Shown here piece by piece: positions 26,432 to 34,624 of a DNA stretch of 64,000 nt. Position numbers and translations under genes: made by a program. Position 1 is the first letter of the stretch, and every line of letters starts with the position of its first letter. This DNA is from Candidatus Streptomyces philanthi. Lineage in GTDB: Bacteria > Actinomycetota > Actinomycetes > Streptomycetales > Streptomycetaceae. The stretch spans positions 4,340,001 to 4,404,000 of the forward strand of contig CP073042.1 in NCBI GenBank assembly GCA_018114805.1, read 5' to 3'. The notes beneath the pieces were generated by a model. That model had not been told where the DNA came from. It searched no databases and saw only the letters and a program-made list of their open reading frames with translations.

Positions 26432-26821
26432 ATGCGCCTGTTGATCGTGGAGGACGAGAAGCGGCTCGCCCTGTCGCTCGCCCGAGGGCTGACCGCGGAG
26501 GGCTTCGCTGTGGACCTGGTGCACGACGGGACCAGCGGGCTGCACCGGGCCGGCGAGGGCACGTACGACCTGGTCGTGCTGGACATCATGCTCCCCGGCA
26601 TGAACGGCTACGCGGTCTGCGCCGCGCTGCGCGCCGCCGGCAACGAGGTGCCGATCCTCATGCTGACCGCCAAGGACGGCGAGTACGGCGAGGCCGAGGG
26701 CCTGGACACCGGCGCCGACGACTACCTGACCAAGCCGTTCTCGTACGTCGTGCTGCTCGCCCGGGTGCGGGCGCTGTTGCGCCGGCGCGGCACCGGCTAC
26801 CGGCTGGTGGGCCGTGGCTAG
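26432..26821 (+). pseudogene. OmpR-family response regulator lacking its DNA-binding domain
   Basis: Residues 1 to about 118 are a complete receiver domain: the acidic pair in VEDEK, phospho-acceptor Asp51 in VVLDIMLPG, Thr in MLTAKD and Lys101 in YLTKPFS. After LLARVRALLRRRGTG the protein ends at once with YRLVGRG and a stop. GYRLV is the hallmark of the last strand of the winged-helix output domain, so about 90 residues between the two have been deleted in frame, apparently at a short Gly-x-Gly coding homology. It can receive phosphate but cannot bind DNA. The stop overlaps the start of the kinase gene by 8 bases, as in an intact operon. Confidence 0.85.
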
Positions 26822-28542
26822 GGGCGTGCGCGGGGCGCTCGGGTCGGTCCGGGCGCGGGCTACGGTCGGCGCCAGCGTGGTGGTCGCGCTGGCCCTGGTT
26901 CTGGCCGGCGTCGTCGTGCCCGGCGTGCTCCGGGACAACCTGCGGGAGCAGACCACCCTCCAGGCGGACGTGCGGGCCCGGGAGGTCGCGGCCCGGCTGG
27001 CCGCCGGCGCCCGCCTCGAACTGGACGACGACCCGCCGGTGCAGGTGGTGGACGAGGACGGGCGGGTACGGGCCGTGAGCGAGGACCTCACGCGCATCAC
27101 CGGCACTGGCCACGCCGGCGTGCGCGCCGTCGCCCCGCCCGAGCGCCCAACCCCCACCGCGCGACCCACCCCCGACCACACCCCCGAACGCGACGGCGAC
27201 TCCGACGAGCGGGACGGTCAGGACGAGCCGGACGCCCCGAAGGAGGGGGGAGGGCCGCGCGGAGGCCGACGAGGACACCGACCTGGAGGACGACGCGGCC
27301 CGGGAGGCTACCGCCGAGGCCGCCGAGGACGCGGCGGAGGAGGCGGCCGAGGCCATCGAGCGCGGCGAGAGCCTGGGCCAGGCGCTGCCGGGACAGGGCG
27401 AGGTCCACGACGGGACCACCCACCACGAGGGCTTTGCCACGGTGGACGCGGAGCGGCGGGCGTACCGGTTCGCCGCCGTCCGCGTGACGACCCCGCTGGA
27501 CGAGTCCCTGACCGTCTACGCCGGTGCCCCGCTGGCCACGGAGCGCGACGCGGTGGGCACCGTGCGCCGCGCGATGCTGATCGGGCTCCCGGCGCTGCTC
27601 GCCGTCGTCGCGGCGGTGACATGGCTGGTCACCCGGCGCGCGCTGCGCCCGGTGGAGTGCATCCGGCGCGAGATGGCGGCCATCACCGCCAGCGCCGACC
27701 TGTCCCGACGCGTGCCCCAGCCGCAGGCCAGGGATGAGGTGGCGCGCCTGGCGGTGACCACCAACGAGACGCTGGCCGCGCTGGAGGGCTCGGTCGAGCG
27801 GCAGCGCCGCTTCGTCGCGGACGCCTCGCACGAACTGCGCAGCCCGATCGCCAGCCTGCGCACCCAGCTTGAGGTGGGCGTGCCCCACCCGGAACTGCTG
27901 GACGCCGAGGGCGCGGTCGCCGACGTGGTGCGGCTCCAGCACCTGGCGGCCGACCTGCTGTTGCTGGCCCGTCTGGACGCGGGGGAGCGGCCGGTGCGCG
28001 GCCGGGTGGCGCTGGCGGAGCTGGTGCGCGACGAGGTGGCGCAGCGGGTGGGCGACCGGGTCGCCGTACGCGCCGACGAACTGGCCGACATCGACGTCAG
28101 CGGCTCGCGCGGGCAACTCGCCCGGGTCCTGGGCAACCTGCTGGACAACGCCCAGCGGCACGCGGAGCGCGCGGTCGAGGTGTCGGTGCGGCGGGAGCAC
28201 GACGTCCGGGGCGCGTGGGCGGTGCTGGCCGTCGCCGACGACGGTGCCGGCGTGCCGGAGGCCGAGCGGGAGCGGATCTTCGAGCGTTTCGTACGGCTTG
28301 ACGACGCGCGCGGCCGCGACGACGGCGGCGCTGGGCTCGGCCTCGCGATCGCGCGCGACGTGGTGGCGCGGCACGGCGGCACCCTGACGGTGCGCGCGGC
28401 CGAGGCGGGCGGCGCCCGCTTCGAGGTGCGGCTGCCCGGCGCGACGCGGGCGCGGGCTGAGCGTCGGGCTGGTGGCGTCGGTGCCGTGTGGGCGGGGTCC
28501 CGTCGGGCGTGGCCGCCCGACGGGACCGACCGCGAGCCCTAG
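26814..28542 (+). pseudogene. Sensor histidine kinase with a poly-G frameshift
   Basis: The GTG at 26814 overlaps the regulator's end. The N-terminal part has a membrane span (VGASVVVALALVLAGVVVPG) and the start of an extracytoplasmic domain. In the second frame, from about 27250, come an acidic stretch, a second span (LIGLPALLAVVAAVTWLVTR), HAMP, the H-box FVADASHELRSPIASL, N-box NLLDNAQRHA, G1 ADDGAGVPEAER and G2 GAGLGLAIA. The switch lies at GGGGGG (27245-27250), so the sensor and kinase halves are out of frame. With the truncated regulator and frameshifted PepSY gene, the whole module looks inactive. The ancestral protein would be about 570 residues. Confidence 0.8.
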
Positions 28543-29015
28543 CCGATCTTGCGTCGGGTGCGCAGGTGCTCCGCGACGGGCGCGAGCGAACCGTAGAGCG
28601 CGTCGATCCCGCTGGCACCGAGCAGGTCGATGAAGTGCTGCCGCACCGAGGCCACGTGGTGCGGGGCGACCTCGCGCATCGTCTCCCAGCCGCGGTCGGT
28701 GAGGACCCCGTACAGACCGCGCCGGTCCGACTCGCAGTTCTCGCGGCGGACCAGGCCCGCGTTCTCCATCCGGGTGATCTGGTGGGAGAGGCGGCTCTTG
28801 GACTGGAGGGTGGCGGCGGCGAGGTCGCTCATCCGCATCCGGTGGTCCTCGGACTCCGAGAGGTTCACCAGGATCTCGTAGTCGTTGTTCGTCAGGCCGA
28901 ACGGTTGCAGGTCCCGTTCGAGCTTGTGCATGAGCAGACGGCTGACGTCCAGGTGGGCGCGCCAGGCGCGCTGTTCCTCGTGGTTGAGCCAGTTGGTGCC
29001 GGTCTCGGTCTCCAT
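28539..29015 (-). CDS. absC: MarR family regulator, probable AbsC orthologue
   Basis: This 158-residue winged-helix repressor has MarR helices (DYEILVNLSESEDHRMRMSD), the recognition helix LQSKSRLSHQITRMENAGLV, the wing RRENCESDRRGLYGVLTDRG, and dimerisation helices at both ends. Length and genomic position (between a two-component system and AIM24 genes) match S. coelicolor AbsC (SCO5405), a zinc-responsive regulator of antibiotic production; I infer orthology from synteny, not alignment. The ATG at 29015 begins METETGTNWLNHEEQRAW. The upstream AT-rich sequence includes GTTGAATTCTGAAC (29037-29050), an imperfect dyad that could be its operator. Confidence 0.82.
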   Translation of the reverse strand: METETGTNWLNHEEQRAWRAHLDVSRLLMHKLERDLQPFGLTNNDYEILVNLSESEDHRMRMSDLAAATLQSKSRLSHQITRMENAGLVRRENCESDRRGLYGVLTDRGWETMREVAPHHVASVRQHFIDLLGASGIDALYGSLAPVAEHLRTRRKIG

Positions 29016-29105
29016 GTGATTGATTCTACCTAAAGAAGTTGAATTCTGAACCAATCGATGTATGCGGCTGCTTGAGGTCACGCGTTCGACGTTACACTCC
29101 GCAGG

Positions 29106-29803
29106 CTACCGATCACGAAACGGTACCCCCGCCTGGTCGGGGGAGGCGCCGGTGGCGATCTCGGCCATGAGTTGCTCCGTTGACTGCAGGAGCACGGTGC
29201 CCGCTCCCACGAACTCAAACTGGTGCTCCTCGCCAGAGGTTCCGCCGAATCCCGTGTGCGCCCGTATGCCGCCGAGAAAGCCCCGCAGGTACTGGTGGTC
29301 GTAGTGGTGACAGGGCGAGGGGCAGTCAGCCCAGCCCACCAGGGCCTGCGGGTCGACGCGCAGCGGCGGCTTCATGAAGACCACGGGCCCGTTGGACGCC
29401 GCGACGAACGTGCCGGTGCCGATCAACGTCAGGAAACCGGGCACGATCGACTGCTTCAGCGACAGGGACGGCTGGAAGGCGAGCAGCTTGCCGGAGCGGA
29501 TCGTCAGGTTCCCGTCGTCGAGGTCGTACGAGTTGACGTCGAAGGCCCGGTCGGCGAGGACCATCTTCCCGCGCCCCTCGGCCACCACCCAGTCCGCGGC
29601 GTGCAGGGGGAGTGGAAGCTGCGGGCGATGAGCCGGTCGAGCCGGCCGAGGCCCACGCCGTGGAAGTCGATGTCGCCGTAGTACGCGATCATCTTGCCCC
29701 GCTGGAGGAACCACTGGCCGTCGAGCGCCACGCTGAAGGCGTACGCGTTGACGTTGTCGCTGGCCGGCAGCGAGTGCGCGTCGAAGACGACGGGGCCGGT
29801 CAT
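29106..29803 (-). pseudogene. AIM24 family protein, third of three, one-base frameshift
   Basis: The ATG at 29803 overlaps the stop of the second AIM24 gene (ATGA). The first frame gives MTGPVVFDAHSLPASDNVNA and LDGQWFLQRGKMIAYYGDID up to IARSFHSP, and the second continues LHAADWVVAEGRGKMVLADR to the end. The break is at a run of G on the plus strand (about 29607-29611) that seems one base short; adding one restores a protein of about 232 residues. AIM24 proteins (named after mitochondrial Aim24) have a TRAP-like beta fold of unknown function. Because only one homopolymer base is involved, a sequencing error cannot be excluded. Confidence 0.75.
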
Positions 29804-30450
29804 AGCTTCTCCTCGGACGCCTGGACGTACACCGTGCCGGTGCCTGACAGGGCGAGCTGGAACCCCTCGCCCGAACCGCGGCCGACCAGCTCGCGCCAGC
29901 CGATCGCGGTGGTGAGCTTGTTGCGGACCTTGCCGCGGTGGGCGACGTACGCCTGCGGGTCCACGTGGATGTCGCGGCCCGGTGTGATCGGCAGCTCGAT
30001 GACCCCGCCGTGCGCCATCACCGCCACCGAGCCGTGTCCCTCCAGGGTCGTGGTGAACAGGCCCTGCCCGGAGACCTGGCCGCGCACCATGCCCATCACG
30101 CCGCCCTGCGAACCCATGAACATCGTGCCCTGGCGCAGCGTGCCGTCGAAGGCGAGCAGCCGGTCCGCCTCCACGTACAGCGTCTCCCCGCTCAGGTCGA
30201 CCACCTGCACGTGGTGGCCGCCGTGCCCGAACAGCACCGTGCCACTGCCCTCCACCGTCATCAGCGGCGTCGCCTCGTTCGCCACCCGGCGCCCGATCAT
30301 CGACATCACGCCGCCCTGGCCGCCGGTGATGCTCGGCGTGAACGCGACCTCGCCCCGGTAGGCGAGCATCGCCCCGCGCTGGCTGAACATCGTCTGCCCA
30401 GGTGTGATCGCGGCCTCCACGATCCGCGAGTTGACCATCGTGAACGGCAT
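29800..30450 (-). CDS. AIM24 family protein, second of three
   Basis: This 216-residue beta-rich protein of the AIM24 family is intact from the ATG at 30450 (MPFTMVNSRIVEAAITPGQT). It shows the family repeats of short strands ending in Gly, for example AMLAYRGEVAFTP, GGVMSMIGRRVANE, MTVEGSGTVLFGHGG, LLAFDGTLRQG and GQGLFTTTLEGHGSVAV. Its start overlaps the stop of the first AIM24 gene and its stop overlaps the third by four bases each, so the three are translationally coupled. The biochemical role is unknown; it is cytosolic, with no signal peptide. Confidence 0.88.
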   Translation of the reverse strand: MPFTMVNSRIVEAAITPGQTMFSQRGAMLAYRGEVAFTPSITGGQGGVMSMIGRRVANEATPLMTVEGSGTVLFGHGGHHVQVVDLSGETLYVEADRLLAFDGTLRQGTMFMGSQGGVMGMVRGQVSGQGLFTTTLEGHGSVAVMAHGGVIELPITPGRDIHVDPQAYVAHRGKVRNKLTTAIGWRELVGRGSGEGFQLALSGTGTVYVQASEEKL

Positions 30451-31079
30451 CAGACCTCACCGCCGACCGTGTCGCGCTCGCTGGGCTGTACGTACACCAG
30501 GCCCTCGCCCTCGAAGCGGATCTGGAACGCCTCCCCGGAACCCTCGCCTATCAACGTCCGGAAGTTGACGCCTGACTGGAAGTGCTGCTGGAGGCGGCCG
30601 GTGTGCGCGACGTAGGTGCCCGGGTCCACCCGCAGCGGGTACTCGGGCGTCACGCGCAGCACGACCGCCTCGCCGGCCGAGACGAGCGCGGCCTGCCCGC
30701 TGCCCTCGACGGTTGTGGTGAACAGGCCGTTGCCCTGGGAGGCGCCGCGCAGCCCGGTGAACGTGGTGCCGGTGCGCAGGGCGCCGTCCACGCACAGCAG
30801 GTTGCTCGCCTCGACGTACAGTTTCTCGCCGTGCAGCGTGACCAGGTTGATCTCGCTGGCCCGGTCGGCGAAGTAGCAGGTGCCGTGCCCCTTGACCTCC
30901 ATCTGTTCGCCGGTGAGCCGCCGGGTGACCATCCCCCGCAGGCCCTCCCCGCCGCCGGTCTTCTTCTTGAAGGTCATCTCGCCGTCGTACGCCACCATCG
31001 AGCCCTTCCTGGCCTTGACGGTGTCACCGGTCAGGTCGACGGCGAGGACCTTGCTCCCCTGGAGCCGAAAGTGAGCCAC
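30450..31079 (-). CDS. AIM24 family protein, first of three
   Basis: This 209-residue AIM24 paralogue opens the three-gene operon. It starts MAHFRLQGSKVLAVDLTGDT and contains the family segments GSMVAYDGEMTFKKK, YFADRASEINLVTLHGEKLY, NGLFTTTVEGSGQAALVSAG and PLRVDPGTYVAHTGRLQ. It clearly resembles the second gene, which points to ancient duplication. The frame is complete. The promoter is presumably in 31080-31264, shared with the divergent DUF3817 gene. Confidence 0.88.
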   Translation of the reverse strand: MAHFRLQGSKVLAVDLTGDTVKARKGSMVAYDGEMTFKKKTGGGEGLRGMVTRRLTGEQMEVKGHGTCYFADRASEINLVTLHGEKLYVEASNLLCVDGALRTGTTFTGLRGASQGNGLFTTTVEGSGQAALVSAGEAVVLRVTPEYPLRVDPGTYVAHTGRLQQHFQSGVNFRTLIGEGSGEAFQIRFEGEGLVYVQPSERDTVGGEV

Positions 31080-31264
31080 ACAGGGGACGCTATCGCTCGC
31101 GACCGGCCCGCACAGGTCCCACCGGGCCGCCGGGCCCCCGCTGGTGGGCGCGGTGCGGCGCGGACCCGGGGGCAGAGATCGTCCGGGTGACTGTCACAAT
31201 GGCAGGGCTTGTGAAGACGGGCACAAGGGGTGCCCGTCCCGCCCTCGTGACTGAAGGTGCCCCC

Positions 31265-31609
31265 GTGGACATCAAGACCGCCTCCGCCCTGCGCCGGCTC
31301 CGCCTGGTCTCCGCGCCGGAGGCCATCTCCTTCCTGCTCCTCCTCGTGTGCTCGGTCCTCAAGCGCACCACGGACTTCAACGCGGTGCCGGTGATGGGCG
31401 CCGTGCACGGCATCCTGTTCGTGCTGTACGTGGTCTTCTGGGTCGACGCCTGGAACCGGACCAAGTGGTCGGCGGGCACCGCCGCCCTGTACTTCGTGCT
31501 CTCCGTGCTGCCCACCGGCGGCTTCTTCGCCGAGTCCAGGCTCAAGCGCGAGGCCGAGGCCGGGGTCATCGCGGCCCGTGCCCGCAAGGAAGGGATCGTC
31601 AACGCGTGA
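31265..31609 (+). CDS. DUF3817 family membrane protein
   Basis: This 114-residue protein has three hydrophobic segments: APEAISFLLLLVCSVLKR, VMGAVHGILFVLYVVFWV and WSAGTAALYFVLSVLPTGGF, then a charged tail. DUF3817 proteins occur in many bacteria and resemble the membrane part called YdzA; the function is unknown. I chose the GTG at 31265 (VDIKTASALRRLRLV) because orthologues begin here; an in-frame GTG at 31187 would add 26 unlikely residues. The stop overlaps the next gene's GTG (GTGA), indicating coupling to the thiamine-binding-type gene. Confidence 0.85.
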   Translation: MDIKTASALRRLRLVSAPEAISFLLLLVCSVLKRTTDFNAVPVMGAVHGILFVLYVVFWVDAWNRTKWSAGTAALYFVLSVLPTGGFFAESRLKREAEAGVIAARARKEGIVNA

Positions 31610-31892
31610 TCGTCGCCTTCTTCGTCACCCCGCTCGGCGTCGGCGAGGACGTCGCCGGCGCCGAGCGCGTGGTGCGCGAATCCGGTCTGCCCCACCGTAC
31701 CGACGCGATGTTCACCTCCAGTCGAGGGCGAGTGGGACGAGGTCATGGACGTCGTCCGACGGGGCCGTCGCCGCGGTCGAGGCCCGCGCCCCGCGCGTCA
31801 GCCTGGTGCTCAAGGCCGACCTGAGGCCCGGCGTCGTGGATGGCCTCACCTCGAAGGTGGAGACCGTCGAACGACACCTGACCGAGGGCTGA
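31606..31892 (+). pseudogene. MTH1187/YkoF-like thiamine-binding protein, two frameshifts
   Basis: The pieces form a protein of about 95 residues: IVAFFVTPLGVGEDVAGAER and SGLPHRTDAMFTS in the first frame, VEGEWDEVMDVVR in a second, and AVAAVEARAPRVSLVLKADL to the end in a third. This is the small ferredoxin-like MTH1187 family, some of which bind thiamine or hydroxymethylpyrimidine. The shifts lie near 31717-31722 (one extra base after TTCACCTCC) and at GGGG near 31771-31774. Each is a single-base gain. The upstream DUF3817 gene of the same operon is intact. Confidence 0.72.
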
Positions 31893-31974
31893 CGAGAGGG
31901 CCCGACCCGGCCTCAGGTCGTACGGGAACGTGCGACCACGTAGAGCCCCGCTCACCTGGCCTAGTGTCACGGTC

Positions 31975-33213
31975 ATGAAGAAGATCACCCGCGGTCTGGC
32001 GACCGCGATCGTGACCCTGGCCATCGCCGTGCCGGCCACCCTGACCGGCACGGCCTCGGCCGACCAACGGGCCCCCGGCGCGCCGCCCGCCGACTGGACC
32101 GCCCCGTTCGCCGAGGCCGCGCCCGGAGCCGACGCCACCGGCGACGCCCAGCACCACGGGAAGGGCGTCCGCCTCGCGCTCCCGCGCCCCACCGGCCCGT
32201 ACGCGGTCGGCCGCGACACCCTCCACCTCGTGGACGAGCACCGCGAGGATCCCTGGGTACCCGCCGCCGACCGCGATCTGATGACCTCGGTCTACTACCC
32301 GGCCAAGCCCGGCACCGGCGGCCGGGCCGGGTACGGGACCCACGCCGAGGCCAAGGCCGTGCTCGACGCCCAGCCGGACGTCGGCAAGCTCCTCACACCC
32401 CGCGAACTCAGTTCCACCCGCACCAATGGCTGCGAGGACGCCCGCCCGCTGCGCGCCGGCGGCCCCTACCCGCTGGTGGTGCTCTCGCCCGGGTACACCA
32501 TGCAGCGCTCCTCGCTCACCGTGCTGGCCGAGGACCTGGCCAGCCGCGGCTGCGTGGTGGCCACCGTGGACCACGCGTACGAGTCGGGCGGCTCCAGCTT
32601 CCCCGGCGGGCGCCTGCTCGACTGCGTCTCCTGCGACCAGGTGCTCCCGACCGGCGACCTGCGCCGGGTCTCCGACGGCCGGGCCAGGGACGTCTCCTTC
32701 CTGCTCGACGAGCTGTCCGGGCCGAAGGCCAGCTGGCGGCACGCCGACTGATCGACGACCGGCGCATCGGCATGGCCGGCCACTCCATCGGCGGCGCGGG
32801 GCACCGCGGCGGCGATGGCCGCCGACCCGCGGGTGCGGGCCGGGGTCAACCTGGACGGCACGCTGTTCACGCCGATCCCCGACCAGGGTCTGGACGGGCG
32901 GGCGTTCATGCTGGTCGGCAGCGACCCGAAGCTGATGCCGCCGGACCCTGAGGACACCTCCTGGGAGGACGGCTGGAAGCGCTGGCTGACCGTCACCCAC
33001 GCCGGCCACCTCAGCTTCACCGACTGGCCCGTCCTGGCCGAGCAGTTCGGCTACACCGACCCGATGGCCCCGCTGTCCGGGACCCGCTCCCAGCAGATCA
33101 CCCGCGCCTACGTGGCCGCCTTCTTCGAGCAGTACCTGCGCGGCGTGCCGCAGCCGCTGCTCGACGGGCCGAGCCCGGCCCACCCGGAGGTCGTCTTCGA
33201 GCGCCAGTGCTGA
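31975..33213 (+). pseudogene. Secreted alpha/beta hydrolase (PAF-acetylhydrolase-like), two frameshifts
   Basis: The gene starts at the ATG at 31975 with a clear signal peptide (MKKITRGLATAIVTLAIAVP, cleavage near ASA-D). The hydrolase domain carries PYPLVVLSPGY (oxyanion region), the nucleophile elbow GHSIGGAG, VNLDGTLF and HAGHLSFTDW with the probable catalytic His. The first frame ends at 32751 (KASWRHAD, then stop) where one G appears missing; a second shift, an extra G, follows directly after GHSIGGAG near 32800. The tail from MAADPRVRAGVNLDG to VVFERQC is in the original frame. The two shifts flank the active site, so the product would lack a functional core. Confidence 0.8.
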
Positions 33214-33376
33214 CGCCGCCCGGCGGGCCCCGCCCCACCACGGCCCCAGCCCGGGCCCGGCCCGCGCCACGTCTGGGCTTCGCGCGCCGCACCCCGCCCC
33301 GTCGGCCGGCGGGGTGTGGCGACCGAAGTCTGAGACGGGGCTGACCGCCATATGACCGGCCGGTAGGGTCGGTGGC

Positions 33377-34003
33377 GTGGCAAAACCGCTCAGTCTCGCC
33401 TTCGATCCCATCGCCCGGGCCGACGAACTCTGGCAGGAGCGCTGGGGCTCCACGCCGTCGATGGCCGCCATCACCTCGATCATGCGCGCCCAGCAGATCC
33501 TGTTGGGCCAGGTTGACGCGGTGGTCAAGCCGTACGGCCTGACCTTCGCGCGCTACGAGGCGCTGGTGCTGCTCACCTTCAGCCAGGCGGGCGAGCTGCC
33601 CATGTCGAAGATCGGCGAGCGGCTGATGGTCCACCCGACCTCGGTCACCAACACGGTGGACCGGCTGGTCAGGTCGGGCCTGGTGGCCAAGCGCCCGAAC
33701 CCGAACGACGGCCGGGGCACCCTGGCCTCGATTACCGACAAGGGGCGCGAGGTGGTGGAGGCGGCCACCAAGGACCTGATGGACATGGAGTTCGGGCTCG
33801 GGGCCTACGACGCGCGGCAGTGCGCGGAGATCTTCGCCCTGTTGCGCCCGCTGCGCGTGGCGTCTGGCGACTTCACCGCCGAGGCCGCCGGGCCCGTGGC
33901 CTCCGGCACCACCGCCGACGCCACCGTCAGGACCGGCACCGACAGCGCCCCCACGTCCGTCCCCGACACCGCCCACGACAGCGCCGCTTCCACGCCGCGC
34001 TGA
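33377..34003 (+). CDS. MarR family transcriptional regulator
   Basis: This 208-residue protein has a MarR core (YGLTFARYEALVLLTFSQAG) with the recognition region KIGERLMVHPTSVTNTVDRL and the wing AKRPNPNDGRGTLASITDKG. A C-terminal extension of about 45 residues is Ala/Thr/Asp-rich and probably disordered. It starts at the GTG at 33377. Its position, upstream of a DUF3817 gene and icmA, matches SCO5413-type orthologues. Its target is unknown; the neighbouring DUF3817 gene is on the same strand 64 bases downstream. Confidence 0.87.
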   Translation: MAKPLSLAFDPIARADELWQERWGSTPSMAAITSIMRAQQILLGQVDAVVKPYGLTFARYEALVLLTFSQAGELPMSKIGERLMVHPTSVTNTVDRLVRSGLVAKRPNPNDGRGTLASITDKGREVVEAATKDLMDMEFGLGAYDARQCAEIFALLRPLRVASGDFTAEAAGPVASGTTADATVRTGTDSAPTSVPDTAHDSAASTPR

Positions 34004-34067
34004 ACCACCGCGCCCCCGACCCGGGCCGGCCAAGATCCGTCCGGTACGGGCGGTTACGCTCGATCTC

Positions 34068-34400
34068 ATGAAGCGAAGCGTGTTGACCCGCTACCGGGTG
34101 ATGGCCTACATCACCGCCGTGATGCTGCTGGTGCTCTGCACCTCCATGATCTTCAAGTACGGCTTCGGCAAGGGCGCCGACGCGACCCTGGTCATCTCGC
34201 AGATCCACGGCGTGCTGTTCATCATCTACCTGATCTTCGCCTTCGACCTGGGGCAGAAGGCCAGGTGGCCGTTTGGCCGGCTGCTGTGGGTGCTGGTGTC
34301 CGGCACTATCCCGACGGCCGCGTTCTTCGTCGAGCGCAAGGTCGCCCAGGACGTCGAGCCGCTGATCGAAGCCCCGGAGGCGGAGCCCGCCCAGGCCTGA
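34068..34400 (+). CDS. DUF3817 family membrane protein (second copy)
   Basis: This 110-residue protein has the same three-segment layout as 31265-31609: VMAYITAVMLLVLCTSMIFK, QIHGVLFIIYLIFAFDLGQK and LLWVLVSGTIPTAAFFVERK, with the shared HGVLF and PTAAFF/PTGGFF motifs. It starts at the ATG at 34068. The function is unknown. The frame is intact. Confidence 0.87.
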   Translation: MKRSVLTRYRVMAYITAVMLLVLCTSMIFKYGFGKGADATLVISQIHGVLFIIYLIFAFDLGQKARWPFGRLLWVLVSGTIPTAAFFVERKVAQDVEPLIEAPEAEPAQA

Positions 34401-34624
34401 GCGGCGGCGCGCCGGCCGCGTAGCTGGCGCCGGCGCTTCCAGCGGCTCTCACCGGTCGGCCGTCGCCGTCTCACCGGCTGGCCCCCGCGAAACCGTCCCC
34501 CCGCCTTCGAGACCGCCGCCACCTGGGCCGACGCCCTCCTCGGCGCCCGCTGTCGGGCGCCGAACGGCGGCGTCACGCAGTTCGGCATCGACAATTACTA
34601 GGACGTCCAAGTAAATTTGCTGGC

